Source of the DNA: Argyresthia goedartella
Taxonomy: Eukaryota; Arthropoda; Insecta; Lepidoptera; Argyresthiidae
Length of the DNA stretch: 64,000 nt
Reading direction: 5' to 3'
Assembly: GCA_949825045.1 (NCBI GenBank)
Contig: OX463827.1
Coordinates: 1,758,501 to 1,822,500, forward strand
Shown: piece by piece, positions 8,980 through 18,017 of the stretch
Layout: every line of letters begins with the position of its first letter
Position numbering within the stretch: the stretch's first letter is position 1
Translations under genes and position numbers: made by a program
Notes under the pieces: model-generated
Database searches by the model: none
What the model was told of the DNA's origin: nothing
The model's input: the letters and a program-made list of their open reading frames with translations, nothing else

Positions 8980-11364
8980 CTGACGATTAGAGTTTGACGA
9001 TAATGATATTTGCTTACATTAGGGGAACAATGTGGTGAGGTTTTTGACAGATTTTTCGTATCACGGGGTTGAAGATTATGGCTTTTAAATAATGATGATA
9101 ATGATGATGATGATAATAATTGATTTACTTTAATGTAAAACTACTTTAATCCTTAAAAGACTTGTTCCCATTTTGACAGCTTTTAAATTTGGTGCCAATT
9201 CGACAAATTCCCATTCAATAAGTTATCTCTTGAACGGGCAACTCCTGATAGCGTAGAATGGTAGCTAACAAGGCCAAGAATAAGAATAAAGTAGTTTTAA
9301 AACAAGACCTATTCATTCCATGCAAAAAAACAAGCTAGCAAGTAGAGTATTGAGTAGCCCACTTGATATGCTATGAGTGGCGGGACATGCCGCCCCGGAA
9401 ATTTCACATGGCAAATGTCTTTATTTCTGTAGATATTTACACATACTTAGCAAACGTCATATTTTGCCTCCTCTCTAAATTGGACTACTGTGGGATAAGA
9501 AGGGTGTAGAAACTCCCACATATTGATTTTTAAATCTCTTTTAAAACTTGCTTGTGCTTAACAAATACAAATATTTCAATATTAATTACTATAATTAATA
9601 AGCAGGAATACATATTTACAAAATTATTAAACCCAAGGACTGTGTTGAGCTAGATTAGCCCCAAAAAGTCCCATCATTTAAGTATTCTTGAATATTGTAA
9701 TATCCCTTTTTCTACAAAGTCGCCATAACATGCTTTTTGAATTGCTCAAAAGGCAATTCAAAATCTCAAAACACTAAGCTGGTCTCAACCTGCCTGATAT
9801 TTGGAAGTGAGATTTTGATACACTTGGTTTTACCAGCATTTAACAATAAATTATCAACTGTGAAACAATACTCCATTAACATCATCAAAATCTTCTTTTT
9901 GTCTTTCAATTTTGAAGACTGGTGAAGTATCATCAGCAAACAACACTACGTCAGTCAATTTCACCACCACAAACGGTAGATCGTTAATATATACCAGGAA
10001 TATGAAAGGGCCTAATATGGAACCTTGTTTTACTCCCGATCCATCAGATTTAACGCAGTTGACTATGATTTGATTTCATTAGTAACTTATCATGATCAAA
10101 TACCTTAGACAGATGGCAAAAAACCACCACCTGCAAAGCATCCTGTGCAGCCTCCCAAGCAGAATAAATATTAGATACCTGCATCTGTAGTTGATTTACC
10201 CCTAGTGAAACCATATTGTTTGGCGCGGAGTTGTTTTGTATGGTTGAAGTGTGAGAGCATTTGACTGAGTATAATCTTTTTAAATATTTTACTTAGTGAT
10301 GGAAGAACAGGTATTGATCTGAAATTTGAAGGATCACCCTTGTCTCCCGACTTGAAAAGAGGTTTCAGTTTACTGTGTTTCATGACGTCTGGGAAAGCTC
10401 TGACGTCAACACATTTATTGAATATGTAAGCTAAGTGTGGGGCGGAACTAGAATTACTGAACCAATGACTTTGACTGATTGGCCTTGGCCAACTAGTCCC
10501 CCCCTCAGGATTCGCTAGTGTTTGTTCATAAGGTTTAATAAATAAAAACTTTATTATTAAATCAAAGTTACCTTTTCTCCTCAGGTGTTTCATTAGCCTT
10601 CATAGCTTCCTTCCGCTTACGCTTCTCCTCCTTCAGCCGCTGCCTCTCCGCCTCCAGTCGCTGCAGCAGCTTCAGCTCCTCTTCACTGGAACTGCTGGAA
10701 CTGCCAGAACTACTGCTACTACTCAAACTACTATGTCTCTTCTTCTTCTTACTTTTCTTGGCTTTGCTTTTTGATTTTGACTCTTTGCTCTGCAATTGGT
10801 AGTTCTCTTTTAATTTGATATTTTCTCTGCTGTTGGATTTTTGTCTGTCTATTGATAGCACATTTTCTTTGCTAAGGGATCTGGTTCTAATATCTTTTGA
10901 TATCTTTGATTCTCTACTATGAGATCTGTATCTTATATATCTTGATTCATTTCTATCTCTGCTAGAAGATTTATTCTTCTCTCCAGAGGTTTTTCGCTCT
11001 CTTTTCATAGATCTTTGTCTAGACTTTGATTCTTTAGTGGGAGTTCTAGATCTAGGTCGCCTGTCCCTGCTGCGTGATCTGCGGTCACGTTCTCTATCGT
11101 AGGAACGACTTCGGGATCGGTCGCGTCGTCTGCTTTCTGCGTGTTTGGAAGACCTGCAAATCAGAAAACAGGATAAATTATAACCTATAAATTTTCTAGA
11201 TACGGCGAGTTTTTGCATTTCTAGCACTCAGCGATTAGAAACATTGCAAAACATGCGAATACATAATTATTTATCAATCAACAGGGAGCCAACTTGTAAT
11301 TAGGTATATGAACATCATTTGGAGTGGAGAAATTACGTGTAATATTAGCAGCAATAACTTACAT
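8742..11364 (-). CDS. cactin: cactin (CACTIN), N-terminal 274 codons, gene continues left of window
   Basis: Conserved nuclear protein that associates with the spliceosome. In fly it was found as a partner of the IkB protein Cactus and affects NF-kB signalling. Three coding pieces, all with GT-AG ends: bases A and T of the start codon at 11364-11363; exon 10572-11153; exon 8742-8979. Phases agree (AT|G, then AG|A, then phase 0). An Arg/Ser-rich N-terminus and a Lys/Ser/Glu low-complexity block precede the diagnostic core: ETPEEKR joined across the intron to ARRVSEKQEKERRRRERMGW, then YTNQDNPFGDS and EELDAQNR. These match the order of human CACTIN as I recall it. The C-terminal exons are not in the window, so the intron after 8742 exceeds 8.7 kb and contains the elements at 343-8650. 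Confidence 0.93.
9418..10545 (-). mobile_element. Non-LTR family C fragment inside a cactin intron
   Basis: A degraded minus-strand copy within the cactin intron 8980-10571. The 3' UTR (9418-9710) matches 23987-24290. An RT segment (10171-10540) reads HLAYIFNKCVD, KPLFKSGDKGDPSNFRSI and KQYGFTRGKSTTDAG, matching the copy at 25183-26319. Much of the RT between them is deleted, and frameshifts are present. Confidence 0.8.
10171..10593 (-). pseudogene. RT fragment of family C (fingers/palm entry region)
   Basis: Only about 90 residues are retroelement-derived, ending at TRGKSTTDAGI. The catalytic box is absent. The upstream part of this reading frame runs into intron sequence and finally into the cactin exon at 10572, so its first codons have no meaning for the element. 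Confidence 0.7.
10572..11153 (-). CDS. cactin: cactin coding exon 2 (Arg/Ser-rich N-terminus)
   Basis: Acceptor TTGCAG at 11159-11154; donor GTAACT from 10571. The exon begins with G, the third base of the split start codon, then encodes SSKHAESRRRDRSRSRS and an RS-type low-complexity region. It ends in ETPEEK plus the first two bases of an Arg codon. A Lys-rich stretch (KSKSKAKKSKKKKRH) suits nuclear import. Confidence 0.92.
11363..11364 (-). CDS. cactin: cactin exon 1: first two bases of the start codon
   Basis: On the minus strand, AT at 11364-11363 is followed immediately by the strong donor GTAAGT (11362-11357). The next exon starts with G at 11153, so splicing creates ATG TCT TCC. The intron is 209 bp (11154-11362). 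The 5' untranslated exon upstream (from 11365) cannot be bounded from sequence alone. Confidence 0.8.
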
Positions 11365-11399
11365 TTTCGTTTCCTCTTAGAATCCACAAACTACACCGC

Positions 11400-11976
11400 C
11401 TGTATGTAGAAAAATTTAATTCGAATATGTGGCACACAAAACAGGCTCACACCTCAAGAATTATTTATATTTGGTGTATTTTGACAAACGCGTAAATAAT
11501 GCGGTGTTGCCGTACATAGTTCCAACTTAGATGTGAGTATTAATTTTCCTTGGTTCCTCAAATACTGTGATGTGAATGTTGCCGTTGCTAAATCCCGAGG
11601 CTGCCGTACGAAAACAGCCGGATTGCCGGATTTGCCCCAAAATTGTCGTACATACTTTCAAGTGTCATGATTTTGACAATTAAATTCAGTGACGTCACTT
11701 CTGCCGATGGGTGCTTTAAAACACATTCCGTTTCACGTTACGTTAAAAAAAAACAATACTAAATAAAATAAAATGTGCAAAAAAAAGGCCTTTTATGTTT
11801 TTAGGTCTCAATATATATATATATTTCGGGACTTAGGCTTCTCTATTGATAAAATTAAATAAAAATATAGCTTTCTTCTTTTCTTTCAGTCGCTCGCACA
11901 AAGCGAAACAGAGCAGACGCGCAACCGCACGATAACGTTGTCAATAAAAAGTGAATCTACCCGAAATTTTCGCGAA
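11400..11976. promoter_or_regulatory. cactin upstream region and start of the next retroelement
   Basis: No gene seen. The stretch carries a perfect CRE/ATF-type palindrome TGACGTCA at 11690-11697, about 330 bp upstream of the cactin start on its minus strand, and several TTGCCG/ATTGCCGG motifs. The last ~90 bases probably belong to the 5' UTR of the PHD-ORF1 element. That the CRE-like site drives cactin is only a possibility. Confidence 0.35.
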
Positions 11977-12952
11977 ATGGCTAAATGTGCAAAATGTTCG
12001 AAATTAGTGAGCAAAAAGAGTCCTGGACTCCAATGTAGCTCAAATAGTGCTCCAAGTGAATCTACGCACAGTGTGCGTCAATAACCACGGAACAACTCAA
12101 CGCACTCAACATAACTGACTCGGTGGACTGGAAGTGCCGCTCGTGCGCAGGCAATGGACGGCAAAAGCGCCTGTCCTGCATCATGCCTGATGCTGACGAA
12201 GAGGAAGGTACCGACACGGAGCTACAACAGTCCTGCGTGTACTCCGGCGAGCTGATCCAACAGCTACTCGGCGAAATACGAAGGGAGATACGAGAAGCAA
12301 TCCGGCTGGAGCTCCAGCAGTCACTGGCATTTTTTTCAGATAAAATAGACGAATACGAGGAGAAAATTGGCAACTACGAGCAGGACATAAGACACATGGA
12401 GAAACAAAACTATGAAATCAAAAATACCTCCAAAATTTTTAATCTACGCAATGATGCAATGGAACAAAGAATCAACTCACTGGAGCAGACTCTTGTAAAC
12501 AACAACGAATTTTGGAGGACAAAAATGAGGATCTTCAGGAGATAGTTAAAGCTTTTTGCTCTAAAATTGAGCAAAAACCGGAGGATGTAACTAAAATATG
12601 CCGCAGAAAATCCAAACAACAGAAGCCAACTAACAAAACCACCACCCCATCAGCCATCACAGTAATTCTACGAGACGGATGCCGTGAACAGTGGCTAAGC
12701 AAGGCGAAGGAGAGGAGCATCAGCAGTAAGGACGTGGGAGTGGAGGGAGACGGCAGGGTCTTCCTGCGGGAGGCTTTCACACCGGCGACTGCCTACCTAC
12801 TCTGGAATGCAAAGGCGGAGCTAAAAGAAAAACATAACTTCAAGTTCGTGTGGATCAAAAACGGCACAATAATGGCAAGGAAAGGTGAAAACGAGAAGTT
12901 CCACGTGATTAGATCATTAAGTGATATCACTAGAATAACTATTAAGGACTGA
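11977..12952 (+). pseudogene. ORF1 of copy D: PHD-type zinc finger + coiled coil + C-terminal RNA-binding-like domain
   Basis: It starts at ATG 11977 (MAKCAKCSKLVSKKSPGLQC). A frameshift near 12070 moves to the frame reading ASITTEQLNALNIT and DWKCRSCA, giving the Cys pairs of a PHD-like finger. 12180-12545 is Glu/Gln-rich coiled coil. Another frameshift near 12520 leads into 12512-12952, which carries a conserved ORF1 C-terminal module (RVFLREAFTPATAYLLW, FKFVWIKNGTIMARK). At least two frameshifts make it a pseudogene. Confidence 0.7.
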
Positions 12953-14709
12953 ACTACGTATAAGGTACTGTAAAACATGTTATATAACTCATTATGATTA
13001 AAACTTCTATTTACAAATGGCTTCGAACATCACAGAAACGAAATTTAATACATGGAATAGTTTTGTTGATTCACCATACCATAACAAACTCCTGCTTATT
13101 GTCATTACATGTAAATATTAGATCCATGATAAAAAACTTTAATCAGATTGAATTAACTATAGCAAACTGTAGTAAAACCATTCACCTCATTATTTTAACC
13201 GAGGCAAACATTAATGATAACTGTAAACAACTATTTCAATTGGATGACTATACCATGCATACATGCATTGTAATGTATACACATAACAGTATAAACTTTT
13301 GCAGAACCGAGTTATGTTATACAACTTTGAATGTTTAATGGGTGAAGTATCAATAAGTCAAAATAATTACAAAATAGGTGTTTGCGCAATCTATAGGCCG
13401 CCAGATAAAAATAAAGCATTATTTATCGAGGAACTAACTAGATTAAACAAAAAATATTCTATTAAAAGCGATTACTTAATTATGGGAGATATGAACATAA
13501 ACCTAAAAAATCATGATAATACTAGATATAACTACTTAAGTAAATTGAGTGAGTTTGGGATGGACTGTGGAATAAACCAATACGCAAGAATAGAAAAAAA
13601 AGACAACAAAATAACTAGGTCATGAATTGACCATATTTTCTATAGAGGGGTCGGTGACCGTGAGGTATGCACGGCTGTTATCAATATCGCCCCGGCCGAC
13701 CATTGTATTACCGGCTGTCTGATAAAATATAATACGGCCGATTCCACTTCGCACCCGCACAGTAATAGTACTATAAAATTAGTTTAAAAAAAAAACAGTC
13801 GGAGATTAAGAAAATAGATTGGAGTGATGCGTTAATATTAAAAGATCCAAATAAGATAATAAAATGAGACTGATAATTAATAAGTTCACACATTTATATG
13901 AGTCATGCAAATACACCAGAAATAAATACACGGGGAAAAGGAAGACATGCGAATTGGCCAATAAAAAGCTTATAAATATGTGTAAACAAAGAGATAAATT
14001 ATATAAATTATGGAAAACAGATGAAAGTAATGCCGAAAATCGATTAAAATATAATAACTTCAGAAACAAAACCATAAAGTATACAAATCTCATTAAAAAC
14101 AACCATGCAAAGTCAGAAATCAGTAAAAAATTCAAAAATACAAAAATGTTGTGGCAAATTATAAACAACTTATGCGGGAAAATGAGCAAATCAATTGATA
14201 ATATTATATGCAAGGCTTTTAAAAATAAAATAAAAAATAACGACGTTATAAATATAACGTTAACGTTATAACATTATAAATAACGAGTTCGCGGAAGGTT
14301 TTAGTAAAAATGTTAAAAATATATGCATTGACTGCAAAATACCCTACTCATAAACAGCACATATATAAATAAGACGGATAGATGTATAAAAATATATAAA
14401 GCTCAAAATGAAATAACGGAAAAAATTATTCGACATATGAACAGCAAAAAAAGTCCGGGCATAGACGGAATACGAGTAGAGGACATTAAATATATAAGTA
14501 ACGACCTAGTGCCTATAATAACACACCTAATAAACAGATGTATTGAGATTGAGTCATCCATCTACCCCGAACAGTTAAAGATAGGTATAATAAGACCAAT
14601 ATACAAAAGCGGTAATCAAAATGACGTAAACAACTGTAGACCAATCACTATACTTTCATGTATCGACAAAATTATTGAAAGATATTTTGGCAACCAAATA
14701 AATATTATG

Positions 14710-14742
14710 CTTTTGTATAATATTAATAATATTATACAAAAG
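14710..14742. repeat. Perfect 33-bp palindrome inside the copy D RT
   Basis: Arms of 15 bp (14710-14724 and 14728-14742) around a 3-base centre, very AT-rich. It lies inside the RT frame and reads as LLYNINNIIQK, so it may be a coding coincidence or a slippage product. Confidence 0.7.
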
Positions 14743-14880
14743 AATAATATTATTAATAATAAACAATATGGATTTCAAAAAAACCAGAGTACGGTAAAAC
14801 TATTATCTAAATTTACAAACGAAATTAACGAACACCTTAACAATAAAAAACATGTACTTACGATATTTATAGACTTCAGT

Positions 14881-14885
14881 AAAGC
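14881..14885 (+). repeat. BEL/Pao target-site duplication, left copy
   Basis: AAAGC, repeated at 20942-20946 directly after the right LTR. A 5-bp duplication is within the usual range for BEL/Pao. Confidence 0.88.
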
Positions 14886-15471
14886 TGTTTAATATTTATG
14901 CGTCGGAAACGCACCGGTTTTTTGTTGCGCGAATCGATCGCGAGTAATCGAGACATCACTAGCGAAAACGACTAGCAGCTGTCACTCGTATCGGAAAGGA
15001 GATGTAAAATTGGAGGTTAATCTTTCTCTTGGGCTTTCTCGTCGGTGAGAACAAACATGTAGGCTCGGGCTTCGTGTCATTGATGGTATTTCGGTGTACC
15101 AATTACTAAATACAGGCGTCGGGCCTGGTTGGAGTGTTAATCATCTACATCGTCGGGAAATAAGTAGATTCGCGTCAGCGGCCAAGTGATCCCTGTTGAT
15201 TGGACATCGTCGCATCGGTAGCGGCGACTCCACGGTCACGGCAGGCAGCACGCCGGCGACAGCGTCGGCAGCAACGATAGGTTTCGATTCACTCCATATC
15301 CTATCCCAAACTGTGCCCTTTTCCCGTATTCCCGTCTCGAATCGAGCTTTCGATTTCCTGCCTACGGAGACAAGGTAATAATAAATTCATCATTTCTTTT
15401 CTCTCACGTGCGGCCAAAGGCACATCCCCCTCAGGATTCCACGCCGTTCGGTAGGCGTGGGAAATTAATCA
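14886..15471 (+). repeat. BEL/Pao 5' LTR
   Basis: 586 bp, TG...CA. It differs from the 3' LTR at three positions (CTTCG vs CCTCG near 15080; AATAATAAAT vs AATAACAAAT near 15380; CCACGCC vs CCAAGCC near 15441). Confidence 0.92.
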
Positions 15472-15474
15472 GTT

Positions 15475-15490
15475 TGGTAGCAGAGCGTGG
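15475..15490 (+). promoter_or_regulatory. Likely tRNA primer-binding site of the BEL/Pao element
   Basis: TGGTAGCAGAGCGTGG begins three bases inside the 5' LTR. The leading TGG matches the CCA tail of a tRNA primer. The tRNA species was not identified. Confidence 0.6.
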
Positions 15491-16155
15491 TTTCCTCGTG
15501 GGAAATCATCGATTCACGGTAGGGTTGCCTTTGTCACATTGTAGTTGGGAGAAAAGAATATCCCAGATTGGCTCAAGTCGGCAATGAGTCTGTGGTCGGT
15601 ATACCACGATTAAAGTTCATTTTCGGTAAGTGAAAGTATAAGTGCCAATTTAGTTAACAGTTGTTATAAAATTGTAGTCGGAACTACTGTTGTTGAGCAT
15701 AAAAGATTGAACAGTCATTCTGCGAAGTAACTAGATTGTATTACTTGCGATAGAACGTCGGGTTCTATAGTCCTACAGTGTTATTTCGGTTTGCACAGCG
15801 GGGTCGGGCTATTTAAGGGGTATTAAGCTGATTTTGCTGACCTCAAAGGAAGTGTGGTTCCTATCGGAGGGGCCACTACTAGAAAAATAGTTTTTTTTAT
15901 AATAACCTTTTGTGTGTTATTTGGATTGTACCACATGGTGGCATTCTCTAATTGATTTTGAGTGTATATTATAAGGTGTATGTCCACAAGGCGACCATAT
16001 TAAATATTGTTTATGATTTAATTGTTTAGTGGTTGCCTTGGGTTTTACAACTTAGTTTTAATTTCTGTGCCCAGCGCTGACGGGAAAGTGCTGGTATCTG
16101 GCTGTGCTTAGTTCGGCAGTGAAGCATAGGACCAGGAACAATTAAATCGGTAACC
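15491..16155 (+). other. BEL/Pao untranslated leader
   Basis: About 665 bp between the primer-binding site and the gag ATG, without a substantial reading frame. It presumably holds packaging signals, but none can be recognised from sequence alone. Confidence 0.6.
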
Positions 16156-17643
16156 ATGGCACCTTCGCCCTTGACGGTACTGCGATACGGTGTCCGTGAG
16201 GAGATGAGATGGCTCGCCCATACTCACAAGTATGTGGAGCGACCCGACATGGACGATGTCCTGCTCAAGCGTGTGGAGGACGCAATGACACGCGTCGGGA
16301 AGGTGTGTCGGCTGGCTGCCGAGGCTGAAGCCCTCGGGCTTACGGATGAGGCCTCGGTGGCTGCAGTGAGGCAGCTGTGCGCGGATGCTGACCAAGCGAT
16401 GGAGTGCTTGGGCGACATCGAGCGTCGCGCCGAAAAATTTAAGCGGTCGCGTCGGGATGACCGCGGGGAGGGTAGCGGAGACCCCCCCCCTAAGGGTGTG
16501 GTTGGACGGCTTCCACACCTGGAGATTCCGGCCTTCGGTGGGGCAATTGATGAGTGGCCGGCATTCATCAATTTGTTCGATAGCCTGGTCCACGGTCGGG
16601 ACGACCTGGACAGCGCCTACAAGTTGGCCCAGCTATTGATGGCACTGCGGGGTGAACCGAAGGAGTTGGTCGGTCACCTAACGGTTACGGCGGGCAATTA
16701 TGAGATTGCCCGGGTCATATTGTTTGACCGCTACCAACACAAAAGGCGGTTGGTTGATGCGCAGCTGGGGAAGCTGTTCAGCATCCCAAGAGTAACCCGG
16801 GATGTTGACATCCGGGTACAGGTGCTCAACCCTGTGCTGGTGGCCACTAAGGCCCTTCAGAACCTTGGTCTGCCGGTAGACCAATGGTCATATATTGTGT
16901 TATATATGGTTTTGTCACGGTTGCCTGCAGCTGTTCAAGGTCGGTTTGAACAGCTGCATGGGGGCAGTAGCTCGGAACTGCCCACGCTCGTCCAATTAAC
17001 GGAGTTTTTGGAGGGTGAATGCAGGCGATGCGACACCATGGATTCGGAGGCCAGTGTGCAGCGCCAACCCGCGCGGATGCGGGAGGGGCCGCGCCCCCCA
17101 CCCCCACGGGGGGGTGGTCGGTCGAAACAATTTGGCGTTTTGAGTGCCGCGCCGTCGGGTGACGGCTGTGTGCACTGCGACAGTGCCGGTCATGAGGTGA
17201 CCAGTTGCGCCAACTTTAAGGCGCTCGGTGTGGCTGCCCGCAGGAAGGTGGTCTTCCGCCACCGATTGTGTTTCGGTTGTTTGGGGCCGCACCCGCTGAG
17301 CGAGTGCTCACGGGCGTCCCCCTGTGAGGGCTGCGGTGGCAGGCACCACGTCGTGTTTTGCCTGAACCGGTCAGGCCCATCGGACGGTCACCAGGGCCGG
17401 ACTCAGGTTGGTCGGTCACAGGGCCCAACCAGGGCCGGACCCAGTCCCCCTCCGGGCAACGGGAGTCACCAACGGGGTGACTGGGGTACCCGCGGACGGG
17501 ACCCCCCCCCCGAGGGGAAGGGGGCAGCGCGGGGGGTAACAGGCGGGATAGCCGGGGTTCGGTCGCCGCTGTCCAGGGTCAGCGAGGACTTCGGGCCGCT
17601 GGCTCACCGCGTGTTACGGGCGGGTGTCAGATGGCACCTATGA
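16156..17643 (+). CDS. gag: BEL/Pao gag (capsid/nucleocapsid)
   Basis: Structural protein that packages the element RNA. ATG 16156 in the context ACCATGG. The N-terminal half is helical, then comes the BEL gag core (LPHLEIPAFGG at about 16510, EWPAFINLFDSLVH, ALRGEPKELV, LFDRYQHKRRLVDAQL). The C-terminal half has three Cys/His knuckles: CVHCDSAGHEVTSC (canonical CX2CX4HX4C), CFGCLGPHPLSEC and CEGCGGRHHVVFC. It ends at 17643 after a Gly/Pro/Arg-rich tail. The pol-like frame overlaps it in the -1 frame from before 17631. A C-run at about 17502-17511 is a plausible place for an indel or a slippage site. Confidence 0.88.
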   Translation: MAPSPLTVLRYGVREEMRWLAHTHKYVERPDMDDVLLKRVEDAMTRVGKVCRLAAEAEALGLTDEASVAAVRQLCADADQAMECLGDIERRAEKFKRSRRDDRGEGSGDPPPKGVVGRLPHLEIPAFGGAIDEWPAFINLFDSLVHGRDDLDSAYKLAQLLMALRGEPKELVGHLTVTAGNYEIARVILFDRYQHKRRLVDAQLGKLFSIPRVTRDVDIRVQVLNPVLVATKALQNLGLPVDQWSYIVLYMVLSRLPAAVQGRFEQLHGGSSSELPTLVQLTEFLEGECRRCDTMDSEASVQRQPARMREGPRPPPPRGGGRSKQFGVLSAAPSGDGCVHCDSAGHEVTSCANFKALGVAARRKVVFRHRLCFGCLGPHPLSECSRASPCEGCGGRHHVVFCLNRSGPSDGHQGRTQVGRSQGPTRAGPSPPPGNGSHQRGDWGTRGRDPPPEGKGAARGVTGGIAGVRSPLSRVSEDFGPLAHRVLRAGVRWHL

Positions 17644-17972
17644 GTGGCGCGAAGGCTGGGAGCCCACCACCTTCTGCGCCACCCTGCCCGTCGCTCTGGG
17701 AGGCGAACAGGGAGGCGAACAGTCGGATGTCGCCCCCATTCCTAGAGCGCCCCAGGTTGGATCCGCTCTCCCCCCTCCATCCACGGTGGCCACCGGGCAC
17801 ACCGTTCACAGTCCGGTATGGTCGGGTACCGGGACAGCGAGGGGCCTATTATGCGGGTTGGGACCCCCTGATGTACATACGGTCTGATATGCCACCGGTG
17901 GCATATCAGCAGCCGAGTTACCAGGCCGACGGGGGTCCCAGCGGGTTCGGATCCCGCGGAGGTTCCCGCTAG
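17631..17972 (+). CDS. Linker segment upstream of the BEL/Pao protease (ends at in-frame TAG)
   Basis: 113 codons in the -1 frame relative to gag: Pro/Ser-rich, then YYAGWDPLMYIRSDMPPVAYQ. It is in the same frame as the protease-integrase segment and separated from it only by TAG at 17970-17972. It is either damaged or a recoding (stop readthrough) site; sequence alone cannot decide. Confidence 0.6.
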   Translation: MAPMSGAKAGSPPPSAPPCPSLWEANREANSRMSPPFLERPRLDPLSPLHPRWPPGTPFTVRYGRVPGQRGAYYAGWDPLMYIRSDMPPVAYQQPSYQADGGPSGFGSRGGSR

Positions 17973-18017
17973 GGACACGCCGCCCACTTACAGGGTGCCG
18001 CCACTCCACAGACGGTC

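Larger units (their letters stand above)
12994..14885 (+). pseudogene. ORF2 of copy D, 5' part: APE endonuclease and N-terminal RT, broken
   Basis: Endonuclease pieces: LSLHVNIRSMIKN (about 13101), LIILTEANIND (about 13188), VCAIYRPPD (about 13381), YLIMGDMNINL (about 13475) and PADHCITG (about 13695). RT pieces: KKSPGIDGIRV (14449), IIRPIYKSG, NNCRPITIL (14630), KQYGFQKNQSTV and the start of the first catalytic motif, TIFIDFSKA. It breaks there at the BEL/Pao target site (14881-14885). Several frame changes occur between 13340 and 14437. Confidence 0.75.

Noticed and set aside
16224..17987. Minus-strand and alternative-frame reading frames over gag
   Set aside because: GC-rich coding DNA gives long shadow frames; the gag frame has the domains.
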